64,000 bases of DNA from Mycoplasma sp. (GCA_024244685.1 JAAEOJ010000139.1:172827-236826); one strand, 5' to 3'; shown: positions 21,010 to 32,931, counted from the first letter of the stretch. Made by a program: numbers and translations. Notes: generated by a model not told the origin, from the letters alone.

Positions 21010-21933
21010 ATGAAAAAAATAAATATTGAATATATAAAATCAATAGTTGAAATTGAAAGTAGAAATCGTAAACAACCTAAATTATGAATTAACGATATTT
21101 ATAAATTACAAGATGATAAGTTTTATAAAAGAAAAGAAATAAATGTTGATGAATTAGATAAAGATGAATTTACAGAATTAATTATTTTAGAATGACTTAT
21201 GTTTTTAAGTAAAAAAATATTTAGGTATACAAAAAAATCAATAAAAAACAATACATTACACTTTTCTACAAAAAATGATATTTCAAAACCTGACATAAGA
21301 ATAGGTAAAGAATGATATGAATTAACATTCGCTGATTTAAAAATTTTTCGCTTTTCAGATGGTGCAGAATTTGAAAATCATATTCTAAATGAAAATATTG
21401 AAAAAGAAATTGAAAAAATAAAAAATAATAAAAATATTTTAGTTTTTGAAGGAGATGGAAATAAAAAACAACAACAAGTATTTAGTCCTGAATTAGTAAT
21501 GGAAAATAAAGCAAAAAGAATATGTAATGCAATTAAGAAGAAATCTTCAAAAACATATGATACAAATTATCCAGTTAATTTAGTTATTTATACAGATAGA
21601 AATTTAAATCATGATATTACAATGCAAGCAATAATAATAATAAAAATTTTTAAAAATCATTATCAACAATTATTATTAGGTCTAAATAAATTTAAAAATA
21701 TTTATTTAATAACCGAGGATAAAGTTAATAATAAAAATTTTGATAAAAGAAAAATGAAAAGAGCAGTTTTAACAACTTTAAATAAAGAATCAATAAAATG
21801 ATTTAATGAAAATATTGATTCACCAACATTTACAACAGACTTTTATAAATGTGAATATATTAATTGAATTAATGACTTAAATGATATAAATAAAGATGGA
21901 TATACAATTAAAGGTAATAAATTAATAATTTAA
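21010..21933 (+). CDS. Hypothetical protein, 307 aa
   Basis: Strong GGAGGGG before ATG 21010, 30 bp after folA, so possibly the last gene of that operon. Soluble and Lys/Asn/Ile-rich, no signal peptide. The segment DISKPDIRIGKEWYELTFADLK has the spacing of a weak PD-ExT nuclease-like strand pair, followed by VNLVIYTDRN and IYLITEDK, which look like alternating strands of a restriction-endonuclease-like fold. This is suggestive only. A bidirectional terminator follows. Function unknown. Confidence 0.7.
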
Positions 21934-21948
21934 TAACACATTAAAATT

Positions 21949-21973
21949 AAAAAACATCATTAAGATGTTTTTT
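21949..21973. terminator. Bidirectional terminator
   Basis: AAAAAACATC and GATGTTTTTT pair around ATTAA; symmetric, so it can serve the plus-strand gene and the convergent manA, whose stop codon lies in the T-run. Confidence 0.75.
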
Positions 21974-22709
21974 AATATTCTATTAAAGCAAATTTATTAA
22001 ATTGAATTAATGATTCTTCACCTGGTTCAATATAATATGCTTGTTCTTCTTCTATGTCTACTATAATTGATTTTTTATTAATTGTAAAGTTATCATCTTT
22101 TTTAAATATAGATATAGAATAGCTTTCAATATTATATTTTTTATAATCTTTTTCAGAAGAGTCTAATTTTCAATCTCAATCTTTAATAGATAGTATTGAT
22201 TTATCTACATGTAAATCTCTTGGTTTTCCGTTTTCTAATCTATCATAATCATAAAATCTATATGTAGTATCAGAAGGTTGTTGTACTTCAAGAACTTTAG
22301 AATCTTTACCAATACCATGAACAAGACCAGCAGGTACATTAATAAATTCTCCTGGTTTTGCTTTATGAGTTTTTAACAATTCAAAAAATGTTTTATTTTT
22401 TAATGCATCTTTAATTGTTGATTCATCTTTGGTTTTTATTCCAACAATAAATTCTGATTTTTCTGAAGCTTCTAATACATATCAGCATTCTGATTTTCCG
22501 TTATCTTCATTTTCTAATTCTTTAGCTAGAAGATCATCAGGGTGAACTTGAACTGAAAGTGGTTGATTTGCTTTAATAATTTTTATTAAAGGTCCTTCAA
22601 TAGACTCACTACCATCTTCTAATTTAGTTCTACTTTTTTCTAATGGGGAATGTAATCATAATTCATATCCTCAAATTTTATTGTGTTTTATAGGTATTAT
22701 TTTTTTCAT
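21972..22709 (-). CDS. manA: Mannose-6-phosphate isomerase, class I, 245 aa
   Basis: Interconverts mannose-6-P and fructose-6-P. Zinc-site motif VQVHPDD (53-59), the ligand region NVPAGLVHGIG and the phosphate-site stretch TTYRFYDYDR are present. The length matches the short Firmicutes type. It lies downstream of the PTS gene and a small membrane gene on the same strand, with only 1 bp between the small gene's stop and its ATG, so it belongs to the PTS operon. Confidence 0.92.
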
Positions 22710-22710
22710 T

Positions 22711-23097
22711 TTATATAAATAAAGCTATCAAAACAGATAATGCAGCAACAATAGAAATTAATGATATAGAAGCAAATAGTTTTAAAATAAATATTTTTTT
22801 AGCTTCCTTTTTCTTTTCTGGTGTTGTTTTGTTTGCTGAAATTTTATCGAATTCTTCATCATTTAATATTCTTTTTCTTTTAAAGATAGTTTTATAATGA
22901 TCAATATCATCATAAAATATTTTTTTAAACCTTGGAATAATTAAAGCGATTTTATATTTTGCTATAAAATATTTTTGCTCTAAATGTATAGAAGATGCTG
23001 ATAAAGTAATTCTTAATGGTCTGATATTTTTTTTAAGAATTAATGTTACAAATCAATTTAATTTTAATTGCTGTTTTATTTGTTGTTTGATAAACAT
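22711..23097 (-). CDS. Small C-tail membrane protein in PTS operon, 128 aa
   Basis: Basic N-terminal part with two short hydrophobic stretches (WFVTLIL and FIAKYKIALIIP), a charged middle (KRKRILNDEEFDKI) and a single strong C-terminal membrane segment (about residues 100-127). No family recognised. It sits 6 bp after the fruA-like gene and 1 bp before manA, so it may be linked to sugar transport, but nothing in the sequence shows how. Confidence 0.6.
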
Positions 23098-23103
23098 TAT
23101 TTT

Positions 23104-25152
23104 TTATCCTTTTCTCTTTTTAAAAGATATTTCCTTTGGATTTGGAAACATTTTTTTGCCTTTTTGTTGTCTTCTTGTGAAGTAAATGTATAAAAATGCA
23201 TGTATTGTTGTTCCTGCGATTATAGCAACAAAGAATCATAGTATTGATATAAATGGAACTGTTCCACCAAACATTACTGGAATATGTATACCTAAAGTTC
23301 CGGGGTCTGCATATATACCTAATACAAATGCTACAATTGGACCACCTCACATACCAACGTGACCACCAACAAAGAATGTAAACGCAAGACCTCCTGCAAC
23401 TGCAGATGATATTGTATTAACAAAGATTGTTTGTTTAGGTCTTTTAGCTGCAAATGGTATTGCACCTTCTGATATTCCAAAGAATCCAAGTGCTAAAGCA
23501 GAAATTCCAAGACCTTTTTCTGTTTTATCGAATGTCTTACCACCAATAATTGTTGCAAGACCACAACCTAATGGTGCAATTGGAATTGCAGCTTCTACTG
23601 CACCTAGAAGTCTAGGGTCAACAACAATAAGTGCTGTTGCTGTTGAACCAGCAATTTTATTAATTGGACCACCCATATCTCATCCAATCATAGCACCAAG
23701 AATAAATCCGATTATGAAGTTAACTCCTGGTACTTGTCCTCCAAGACCAATTCCAAGACCCAACATATTTATTAATCAACCTATTGGAGCTCCAAAAGCA
23801 AATACAATTGGGAACACAAGGATTGATGTTACTATTACAGGTATAAATAATATTGGCATTAGTGGTTGTAATAAACTATGTACTTTAATTTTATTAACTT
23901 GATTTACAATATAACCAGATGAGAAACCACAAATTATAGCTCCTACTATGGTTCAACCAACCTTTAATTGTATTGCTTTACCACTAGCATCTTTAAGAAT
24001 ATTTCCGGCTAAATCCTTCATATAAACTGCATGAATTAAACCATTTCAATCATAGTAGAAATCTGGATTAGCTGCTATAAAAGTAGCTATTGTAGCAGGT
24101 GCAAATGCTGCACGCCCACCTACAGATTCTCCGATAAATCCACCCATTATTGCAATAAAGAATGTAAATCCTACAGCTGCTGCCTCAGATGCAAGTTTAA
24201 GTTCATGAGGAACCACACTTCCTTTATAAGCAAATGTAATTGAATTTAATATTGCTCAAACAATTCCTGAAAATACAACAAATGGAATCATACGTGAAAC
24301 ACCTGAAAGTATATGTGATAACATACCTCTTCCGCTTGAGTTAACAATATTTCCATTTGATCCAACTTTTAATTTCTTAGCTTCTCTAGGTGCTTTTGAA
24401 ATAATTTTGGCAAAATTATGCATTGCATCTTTTGTTGTTGTTAATATAACTTTTTTACCGTTAAATCTATCTAATTCAACATTAATATCAGCGGCTATAA
24501 TTACATAATCTGCTTCTGCTATTTCTTTATCAGTAAGTTTATTTTCTTGACCTTTTTGTCCTTGTGTTTCTACTTTAACCATATGTCCAAGCTTTGCACC
24601 TTCATCTTGCATTGCTTTTTGTGCCATATAAGTATGAGCTACACCAGTAGCACAAGCTGAAACCCCAACAATTTTTAATCCTTTTGAATTATTATTTGTA
24701 CTGGTTTTTGTTGCGCTCTTTTTTTCTTTTTCTTCAATAGCTTTTGTTATAGATGCTTTAGTTCCATTTTTAACTAAGTCTCTAAATGATTCATCCATTA
24801 ATTTTGTTGCGATTAAAGAAAGAATTTCCATATGATCATTACCAGCATCTTTTCCACCTTTTACAATAAGCCCTATTGCAACAGTTGTTTTTTTACCATC
24901 AAGAGCAGGTCAATCTACTCCTTTTGGAAATCTAGCAACATAAACAACAGTTTCTTTAATTTCAGGAATTCTGGCATGAGGTATGGCAACGCCATCTTCA
25001 AAACCGGTTGTTCCTGTTTTTTCTCTAGCTTGAAAAGCTTTGACTAATTTTGCTTGTGAAGAAGCAAAGCCATTTTCAACAGCATCTTTTGAAATTTCTG
25101 TTAAAACTTCATCTCTGTTTTTACAAGTTAGATTTAAAACTTTTATTTTCAT
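23104..25152 (-). CDS. fruA: PTS fructose-type transporter EIIABC, 682 aa
   Basis: Single-chain phosphotransferase permease that imports and phosphorylates a hexose, probably fructose. The EIIA domain has phospho-His59 in GVAIPHARIPE. The EIIB domain has phospho-Cys167 in VGVSACATGVAHTYMA. The EIIC membrane domain runs from about residue 275 to 665, with GGFIGESVGGRAAFAPATIA, GWDMGGPINK and FFGISEGAIPF as family landmarks. The order A-B-C matches Firmicutes FruA. AAAGGGGG precedes the ATG. Divergent from the RpiR-type regulator across a region with a perfect inverted repeat. Mannose isomerase downstream suggests a mannose/fructose operon. Confidence 0.94.
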
Positions 25153-25182
25153 TTTTCCCCCTTTTTTCCAATACTATTATTT

Positions 25183-25240
25183 CACTTATTAAAAATACTT
25201 TTATTTTTTTAAACTCCTTTGAAAATATTTTTAATAAGTG
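25183..25240. promoter_or_regulatory. Candidate operator between fruA and murR-like gene
   Basis: CACTTATTAAAAATA (25183-25197) and TATTTTTAATAAGTG (25226-25240) form a perfect 15-bp inverted repeat with a 28-bp spacer. The right arm abuts the TATAAT of the regulator gene and the left arm abuts the fruA promoter side, as expected for an autoregulated divergent pair. Confidence 0.65.
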
Positions 25241-25246
25241 TATAAT
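25241..25246 (+). promoter_or_regulatory. -10 box, leaderless start of RpiR-family gene
   Basis: TATAAT seven bases before the ATG at 25254, directly next to the inverted-repeat arm. Confidence 0.5.
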
Positions 25247-25253
25247 TTTTTAT

Positions 25254-26063
25254 ATGATAAAAGATAGAATGAGCATTAAAAAAACTGAGTTTACTCAAAC
25301 TGATAATAAGATTTTTAAGTTTATAGATTCAAATAAAAATTCTAGAACGCTTTTAAAGAGTATTACTCAAGTATCTAAAATTATAGGAGTATCAAGTGCT
25401 GCTATAACAAGGTTCTGTCAAAAATTACAATTTAATGGTTGAAAAGAATTGCAAAATAATCTAAAGTACGAAATCTCTTCAGTTACAAATAAATATGATG
25501 GAGTTTCAAAAGATATTCATCAAATGATTTATTCTTTAAGTAGAACAGATAAATCTATTAATGAAAGTACAATAAAAATAATTGCTCAAAAGATATTGAA
25601 TTCTGATTTTGTGTTTATATATGGAGAAGCCTTTACAAAAATACAAGCTTCAGCATTTAGATTAAAATTAAATAAAATTAATATAGTTGCTCAAGACTTT
25701 GATATAGCTGGACAAACAGGTTATATACTTCCTAAGAAGAATTCGGTTCATATCTTTATTTCTATGTCAGGAATGAATCCTAACGTTAAAAGAGTTGTTA
25801 ATAAGCTTAATAGTATAAAAGTAGAAAATCAATCAATCTATACAGTTGGTTCTACACCACATTCTAATGTCATGGATAAAATTAATGAACATGTTGGAGG
25901 AGAATTTATTCAAAACAATTCTCAAGATCCATATGAATTACCTTCAATGGCAGGTTATATAACTCAATTTATATTAGACAAGATTTTTAATAATGTATAT
26001 GATAATAATAGTGATTATAATAAGAAACTAATCCAGCAGTTCGCTAAAGATAAAACTAAATAA
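25254..26063 (+). CDS. MurR/RpiR-family transcriptional regulator, 269 aa
   Basis: N-terminal HTH_6 domain (about residues 12-75) with helix-turn-helix ITQVSKIIGVSSAAITRFCQ, and a C-terminal SIS sugar-phosphate-binding domain (about 105-235: DFVFIYGEAFTKIQASAFRL, then VHIFISMSGMNPNVKRVV). RpiR proteins bind a phosphosugar and control sugar genes. It lies divergent from fruA and upstream of nagB. Upstream in-frame codons exist, but TATAAT seven bases before ATG 25254 fixes this start. Confidence 0.9.
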
Positions 26064-26139
26064 TAAAATTTATTTTGTTAAAGTAAGTTTAATATTAAAA
26101 GGTATAGTATAATTTTAATATATTTTAAAAGGAGATATT

Positions 26140-26859
26140 ATGAAACTGATTATAAAGAAAAACTATGATGAAATGTCAATATGTGCAGCTGAATTAGTTA
26201 AAGAACAAATTAACCAAAATTCTAGTTCAATACTTGGATTAGCAACAGGTGGAACACCAGAAGGTATGTATGCTGAATTAATTCGTTTAGACCTAAATTG
26301 AGAAGGCGTTAAAACATTTAACTTAGATGAATACTCAAACGTTGAAGAAACACATGAGATGTCTTATAGATACTATATGAATAAACATTTATTTAATCAT
26401 ATAAATATAAATAAAGAAAATACACATGTACCATCAGGTATGGGAGATCCAGAAGTAGTTGGACCTCAATATGATAAAGATATAGAAGCAGCAGGTGGTA
26501 TTGATTTACAAATTTTAGGAATAGGTACAAATGCTCATATTGGATTTAATGAACCAGGAACATCAGAAACAAGTGAAACTGGTCTTGCTCAATTAACAGA
26601 AGCAACTATTGAAGCTAACTCAAGATATTTTGAATCTAAAGACGACGTTCCTAAGACAGCTATATCAATGGGTATTGGATCAATCATGAAAGCTAAAAAA
26701 ATTATTTTAATAGCATCAGGTGCAAATAAAGCAGAAGCTATTAAAGCTACTATGGAAGGTCCTGTTACTACAGATGCTCCAAGTTCATTCTTACAAAAAC
26801 ATAATGATGTTACTTTAATTGTTGATGAAGAAGCAGCAAAATTATTAACAAACAAATAA
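26140..26859 (+). CDS. nagB: Glucosamine-6-phosphate deaminase, 239 aa
   Basis: Converts glucosamine-6-P to fructose-6-P and ammonia. LGLATGGTPEGMYAEL binds phosphate, FNLDEY carries the catalytic acid, GIGTNAHIGFNEPG is the signature with the H-x-G-F-N-E-P segment, and ISMGIGSIMKAKKI closes the site. The length is the short Gram-positive type. TATAAT at 26107-26112 and AAAAGGAG give a standard leadered start. With ManA it feeds fructose-6-P into glycolysis. No nagA is visible here. Confidence 0.96.
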
Positions 26860-26864
26860 TAATT

Positions 26865-26888
26865 AAAAACTTGCAAAAGCAAGTTTTT
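26865..26888. terminator. nagB terminator
   Basis: AAAAACTTGC and GCAAGTTTTT pair around four A; symmetric, usable for the convergent minus-strand gene as well. Confidence 0.75.
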
Positions 26889-27350
26889 TTATTCTTTTAT
26901 ATATTTAAATTCTGAATTATTTTTATTGAAATTACGAGCATGAATAAATCATTTAACTCCAATAAATACATTTATAAAAGTTCCTGTTCCATTAATAATC
27001 ATCTGAACTTCTAATCCATTATCAGTATCAGTTAGAACTTCATGAATATCTGACTGTCCAGAAGATTTAATTTCACTTGAAGTTATTTCTATTATTTTTT
27101 TTCCGTGTTTTCTTATTGCTAGATATAAAGCTCTTTCTATTTTTTCCATTTTATATCAAATAGTATGTTTTATTATAACTTGTAATGCTCAGGTTGAAGA
27201 TATTGATATAGCTATTATTGCTCAAATTCCTAAACCTTGTTTTCTATATACTAAAGCAATTATAGAAAATACTAGAGCGATATTAAAGTTTATGGCTTCT
27301 ATAAGAAAGTTAGTTGCATATGCTCATATTTTTTTGCTTATTTTATTCAT
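26889..27350 (-). CDS. Membrane-anchored hypothetical protein, 153 aa
   Basis: The frame runs through several TGA Trp codons. Two hydrophobic segments (about residues 9-33 and 40-62) precede a soluble C-terminal domain of about 85 residues with alternating strands (GLEVQMIINGTGTFINVFIGV). A shorter reading from Met at 27149 would lose the membrane part; I prefer 27350 because the frame is uninterrupted and a TATAAT lies nine bases upstream. No family recognised. Confidence 0.6.
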
Positions 27351-27389
27351 TGTATATATATTATATATTGAATAAAAATAAATCGGTGC

Positions 27390-27395
27390 TATAAT
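27390..27395 (+). promoter_or_regulatory. Extended -10 promoter of the ABC exporter operon
   Basis: TGCTATAAT, the extended form, 37 bases before the ATG, followed by AGGAGGT as ribosome binding site. Confidence 0.6.
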
Positions 27396-27432
27396 TTATT
27401 TAAGTTAAATTTTAATAGGAGGTCTTGTATTT

Positions 27433-28413
27433 ATGAATAATAAAGAAGGAAATAAGGCTCCCGCATTAGAAGTTATAAATTTTACAAAAAAATATAAAGG
27501 TGCACAAAAGCCTGCAGTAGAAAATATAACATTTACAGTTCAATCTGGAGAATTTCATGGATTTATTGGTGCTAATGGAGCTGGTAAAACCACAACAATC
27601 AAGTCTTTAATTGGAGCTTACGTTAAGTTTGAGGGCGAAGTTAAAATGTTTGGTCATAAAAACTCAACTATTGAAGCCAAAAAAAGAATTGGTTATATTC
27701 CAGAAACCGCAAAATTCCCTAAAGGGTTTTCAACTCTTAAATATATTACTTATATGTCTTATATGTCAGGTTTAAGTATGGAAGAAGCTAAAAAATATGC
27801 AAAAAATATATTAAAGAAAATTGGTTTAGAATCAATTCAAAATAGGAATCCAAACTCATTTTCATCAGGTCAAAAGAAAAAAGTGTTATTAGCTCAAGCT
27901 TTAGTTCATGATCCAGATATTATTATTATGGATGAACCTGCAGCTAATTTAGATCCTAAAGCTAGAATAGATTTTTTTGATACTCTTAAAGAATTACAAA
28001 AAAAAGGAAAAGCAATCTTTATTTCTTCTCATATTCTTGCTGAACTAGATAAATACGCTGATTCAGTAACTATTATTGATGGTGGAAAAATAGTTTTTAG
28101 TGATACTGTTGCTAAAGCTACTATAAATAAAGATTTAGAATTCTTAATTGAAACAAGTGATAAAAAAGAATTAGAAGATTTATTGAAAAAAACTAAATAT
28201 AAGTTTAAATCTTATAAATCTGGTTTTTTAGTTAAATTAATTAATGATGATAATGTAAGAGATATGATGAAAAAATTGGGAAATTCTAAAATGACAATTT
28301 TAACTTTCAAAAATAATAAAATGACTTTAGATGAAATTTATTCTAAATATGTAAAATTAGGTTCTGTAGAAACTGGTATTGAATTTAACACGAAAGTGGG
28401 TAATGATGATTAA
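27433..28413 (+). CDS. ABC transporter ATP-binding protein, 326 aa
   Basis: Nucleotide-binding subunit with Walker A GANGAGKTT (46-54), signature SSGQKKK, Walker B IIIMDEPAANLD, and H-loop SSHIL. The C-terminal 90 residues form an accessory domain (EFLIETSDKKELEDLLKKTK). It resembles Firmicutes export-type ABC-2 ATPases rather than importers. The end overlaps the start of the permease gene, so both subunits are made from one transcript. The substrate is unknown. Confidence 0.93.
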   Translation: MNNKEGNKAPALEVINFTKKYKGAQKPAVENITFTVQSGEFHGFIGANGAGKTTTIKSLIGAYVKFEGEVKMFGHKNSTIEAKKRIGYIPETAKFPKGFSTLKYITYMSYMSGLSMEEAKKYAKNILKKIGLESIQNRNPNSFSSGQKKKVLLAQALVHDPDIIIMDEPAANLDPKARIDFFDTLKELQKKGKAIFISSHILAELDKYADSVTIIDGGKIVFSDTVAKATINKDLEFLIETSDKKELEDLLKKTKYKFKSYKSGFLVKLINDDNVRDMMKKLGNSKMTILTFKNNKMTLDEIYSKYVKLGSVETGIEFNTKVGNDD

Positions 28414-29845
28414 ATATACAAGGTATTTATTGCTATTAACAGCAAAGAAAGTGTCAACATATTTAATACCTATATTATTTTTGGTTATATTTGGTGGAAT
28501 GCTAATTGGAACTATTAAATATGGTGTTGCTTACACAAAATCTTCTGTAGTTGCTAATTTAGGTACTTTACAATATATTATTCCTTTTATATTTACACCT
28601 TTATATTTAGTAACTAAAGGTTTAAATATTTTTAAAGAAGGTGAAAAAGATGGAACTGAATTGATGATTGTAGCTAAACCAATAACAAGGATAAAAGTTG
28701 TATTTTCAAAATTCTTAGCTTTATTTATACATATATTATTATTTTCATTATTTGTGTTTGTGTTTTCAGCATTAATTTCAATAATGGATTCAAATTCTAG
28801 TTCATCACAAAAAATTAGATTTTCAGCTTCTTTAGGTTTTGGTACTTTTATAATTTCTTTACTTATGGCCTCATTAATAGTTATTATGGTTTCAACATTC
28901 GGGGGTGTGGGAGCATTAGTATTTTCAATGTTGGTTCCATTTGTATTTTCAATAATGTCTACGATTTTAATTCCTTTAACTGGTGCCCAAGTTCATATGA
29001 AGGAAACATCAATTGCATATAGAGCTATTATTAATGATAGGGGAGAAGTTTCATATAAGAAAGAAAAAATATATGATAGTAGTATTATAGATAATTCTAA
29101 TTATGCACGTGAAAACATATTAGATGATTTGGTTAAAGAACAACATAAAAGTTCTTATAAGACAATAGCTTATTTTGATGTTTTTGCACAACTTTCAAGC
29201 TTCTTTAATATATTTCAAAATTCTAATTCAATGCATGGACTTAATTATTGAAGAAAACATTCAGATAATTTTAGCGATAATGAATATTTAAAAGTTAAAT
29301 TAGGTAAAGATAATAAAACAAAAAAAGAATATGTTTTTAGTTTTGGTTTTAGTAATTCAAAAGAATGAGGTGTCGATTTAAATGTTATCAAAAAACAATT
29401 TAAAGATATAAATGATCATTTTGAAGATTATAAAAAGACAATAACTGATTCTTTAAATTCAACTTTAAAACAAAATGTAGATAATGGAAGTCTTACAATT
29501 GATGATATGGAAGACACTATTTCTAATAACTATAAAACAATGACAAGACAATCTAAAATGTATTTAATTATAAAATGAATCAAAGAAGAACCTAACAGTC
29601 AATTATTTTCAAATAAAAACTTCTTTCATTATTATGGTGATTTAAACCAAAAAGAAAAAGCAAAATATGGTGAATTCATTGAAAGTGATTTCTTAATTCC
29701 ATTAGATGATACTCTAAATGGAAAAGTCTATTATACTTTAGAACCTTGAGTAAATAAAGCCGGTTTATATACAGTGTGAATATTAATTGCAATAACATTC
29801 TCAGGTTTAGTTTTATTTAAATATATGAATACTGACTTTAAGTAA
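28403..29845 (+). CDS. ABC-2 type permease, 480 aa
   Basis: Membrane partner of the ATPase just upstream. Hydrophobic segments at about residues 15-38, 52-75, 98-125, 140-165 and 170-195 are followed by a large extracytoplasmic domain (about 200-445) and a final membrane segment (TVWILIAITFSGLVLFKYM). This one-plus-five-with-big-loop layout is typical of mycoplasma ABC-2 exporters. Internal TGA codons read as Trp. Two ATGs (28403, 28406) are possible; GTGGG lies upstream. A strong terminator follows. Confidence 0.85.
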
Positions 29846-29854
29846 AATAATAAT

Positions 29855-29886
29855 AAAAAATACATCTTTTATTGATGTATTTTTTT
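29855..29886. terminator. Terminator between ABC operon and surface-protein array
   Basis: AAAAAATACATC and GATGTATTTTTT pair around seven bases; it serves the plus-strand ABC operon and the convergent SP-F gene. Confidence 0.75.
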
Positions 29887-32803
29887 AACGTCTATATTTA
29901 TTAAAACTTGAAAAATAGAATAATGCCATAATAATGAATGAAGGTAATGCAATAGATACAAAAATAACTAATACATTATATGCCGCAGAATGTTTTGCGG
30001 GTTCTGTTTTAATAATATAATCTACAATCATATTGTTTTTAGCTGCTTTGTGAGTATATAAGAAAACATCTAGAACTAAATCACCTTTTTGATTTTTAAA
30101 TAATGAAACACTTCTTATTATAGAGGCTTGAAGATCTATGTTTAAATCAATTCCTAGATTTTCTTTTAATGAATAAACAGTATGTATTGATTCTATTGAT
30201 TGACTTTTATAAGAGTTCGTTTTCATGTTGTTCATTTCAAGATAATTATCTAATTTTGGTAATTGATCATTTATTCTTTTTTTAATAATATCAACATCTT
30301 TTTTCTGCAATTGGTTAAACATCTCAACTTTTTGATTTATTTCAGAATCTAATTTACCACCCTTAAATATATATTTAAATGGTGTATCTTTTAAAGCAAA
30401 TTTTGTGTGTAAAATTCCTGTAACTACTATATTTCCATTATCAGATGTTGCATGAATATTTTTTAGAACAGAACCTTTTATTATTGATTGAATATTTAAA
30501 TCTAAAAAGTTTGAAAGTGAATCGATATTTGTAATTGTTAGTGCAATATCGCTAAGAAATCTATAAGCTTGCTTTTTTTGTTTAATTTTTAATCCTTTTA
30601 AATTCTTTTCTAAATTTGCAATGTTATTTTTATGGAAATGTTCAGCAATAATTTTATTACCCTTACCTTTTAAAATTACTTTAAAGGTATTTTTGGTAAA
30701 TTCCTCTACTGTGTCTGTTGAATATGTATTAAACTCTAATATAAGCTTGCTTTCTTCTGTATATGCAATAATATCAACTATTTTTGTATTATCTTTTTTA
30801 AGTTGTAATTCAATACCGCTAATTTTTTTTAATATTTCCAATTTCTCATTTATATTATTTGCATTATTAATCTGTCTTGAAATTTCAGAAAGATAAGATC
30901 AACCTTGGTTTGTAATTTTAGCATCTTTCATTTTATTTTTAAAATATTCAAGTTGTTTTTCAATTTCTTCTTTTTTGTTATTAACAACTTCTAAATTAAC
31001 TATCTTTTCCATTTTATGGTTGGCAAATACAAAACCATTCTCAGCAATTAATTTTACTTTATTCATACCTTTTTTAACTTTAGTTCCAGGAGCAATTTTA
31101 AATTCTTTAGAAGTTATACCCAATGACTTATTGGTAATTTCAAATGTTGAATTATCTTTATGATATATTTTTGTTTTAAAGTTTAAAAGAGAAACAACAG
31201 AATAAAATCTATTTTTAATATTGATTTTCATAACTTTAGAATTTTTTCCATCTTCAAATATAAAACCATCTTTTGTCTTTACAATAATTCGATTTAAGCC
31301 GTTCTGAAGAGTTTGATTAGGTAGAACTGAAACTATATCAGAATCTAAACCTAAAAGTTCATCTGTTGCAATTAATTCTTTATTTGTATACTTTCTTCCT
31401 AAAAAGAATTTATTATTTTTATCAGAAATAGCTTTTTGCATTTGACTATTTATATCACTAGATTGAATAATACTTTTAGCTTCTAATAATATTATTGTTG
31501 AAGTTTTTTTTGAGTAAATATCTTTTTTATTTAAACCTAAAATAGAATTTTTCGATAATTTTGAACCATGATCTCTCATTCATATTTCATCTTCTGTATA
31601 TTTATAACCAAGTTTGTCATTAGCTCTAGCTTTAAAGTTAGCTTCTAAAGCTGCTATTTGTTCATTTGTAGGAATTAATGAAACTAATTTTATTTTTTTA
31701 AAATATAATGCATCTTCACCTGTTTCATTATCAAATATATAATGTATTTTAAAGTTAAACATGTTTTTGTTTTTTTCTTTAATTTCTAAATCTAATCCAA
31801 CATGATTAGAATTTGATTTGCTATTAAGTCCGTAGAAACGTATTTTTGAAAAATTACTATTAATGTTCTGCGTAAAATTTTCAGTATCATTTTTTATTGA
31901 AGCTTCTGATAAATATCTATAAGATAATTTATAATTAAACTTTTTATTAGTTTTATCATATGAAATTATAAGATTACCTGAATATGAACTTGTTTTATTA
32001 AAACCACTTCCAGAAATATCTTTTTCAAAGTCTTCAATGGATGGTGAATATTTTGAATTTGAAATACCATAAATTTCAAAAGAAAATTTTAAAGAATTAC
32101 CATTTATTAAAAAACCTTTATTTATTTCAAATTCTTTTTTTAATGCTTTGTTATCTCTATATCAAAAAACACGTTCATTTTTATTTTTATCATCTTCAAT
32201 ACCAAAAGGCTTTTCTTCAAATAATACAGTTTTTTTCTTTTTTTGTTCTATAGATTTAGGTATTTCTAGTCCGGTAATTGTATGACCATCTCTTTTATCT
32301 ATATTTGCTTGAGTAACTACATCGCCAGGTTTAACTCCTTCGGGTGCAGGTTTAACTACTCCACGCATATCTAATTGTTTTTGAGTATATGTGTTACCTG
32401 AACCATCTCCAGCAGAAAAGGCTCTTAATTTATGAGAAGAGTCATTAGTTCATCTAAATAAAATTGGTGATGAATTTAAATTTTCAATAATTCCATTGCT
32501 ACTAATATTTTTTCAATCTCCCCCATTTTTATATTGTAAAATTGCACCATATTGATTTAATTTGGTATCTATTTTTATTTTATTTGTATTTATTTTATGT
32601 CATTGTATTGTTGAAGGTAGTTTTTCCTTAAAAGAAAAATCATTGTCTTTATATAAGTTCATTGATCTAGAACTACTAAATATTGGATTATAATTATTTT
32701 TATTTTTTTGTTCTAATTTATTAGAATTTAATATTACAGGAGTCGCAATAATAGCTGAAGATATAGCAAAACCAGATAATAAAAATTTTATATTTTTCTT
32801 CAT
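29885..32803 (-). CDS. SP-F: large surface protein, signal plus C-terminal anchor, 972 aa
   Basis: Sixth and last of the tandem paralogues. The signal segment MKKNIKFLLSGFAISSAIIA has no lipobox cysteine, so it is unlikely to be a lipoprotein. There is no propeller-like domain; the N-terminal third begins directly with the WHKI...YKNG block. Shared blocks in order: FRWTNDSSHKLR, SGNTYTQKQLD, VTQANIDKRDG, FGIEDD, WMRDHGSK, NGLNRI, INNANNINEKLEILKK, FLSDIALTITNIDSLSNFL, and GIDLNIDLQASIIRSV. A single C-terminal membrane segment and an RR end suggest a type I surface protein. Closest in layout to SP-E. Its own TGCTATAAT promoter is 37 bases upstream with AAAAAAAGGGG. Function unknown; probably adhesion or immune-facing. 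Confidence 0.8.
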
Positions 32804-32839
32804 TTTTTACCCCTTTTTTTATAATTTCATATTTTTTTA

Positions 32840-32845
32840 ATTATA
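32840..32845 (-). promoter_or_regulatory. Extended -10 promoter of SP-F
   Basis: TGCTATAAT on the minus strand, TATAAT 37 bases from the ATG at 32803. The leader is nearly identical to that of SP-E. Confidence 0.65.
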
Positions 32846-32901
32846 GCATATTGCAAATAATTTTATTTACTTGGTAATAAGAGTACAGCTTTAAATATTT
32901 A

Positions 32902-32931
32902 AAAAAATACGAATAATTATACGTATTTTTT
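32902..32931 (-). terminator. SP-E terminator
   Basis: AAAAAATACG and CGTATTTTTT pair around ten bases, overlapping the SP-E stop codon. Confidence 0.7.
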
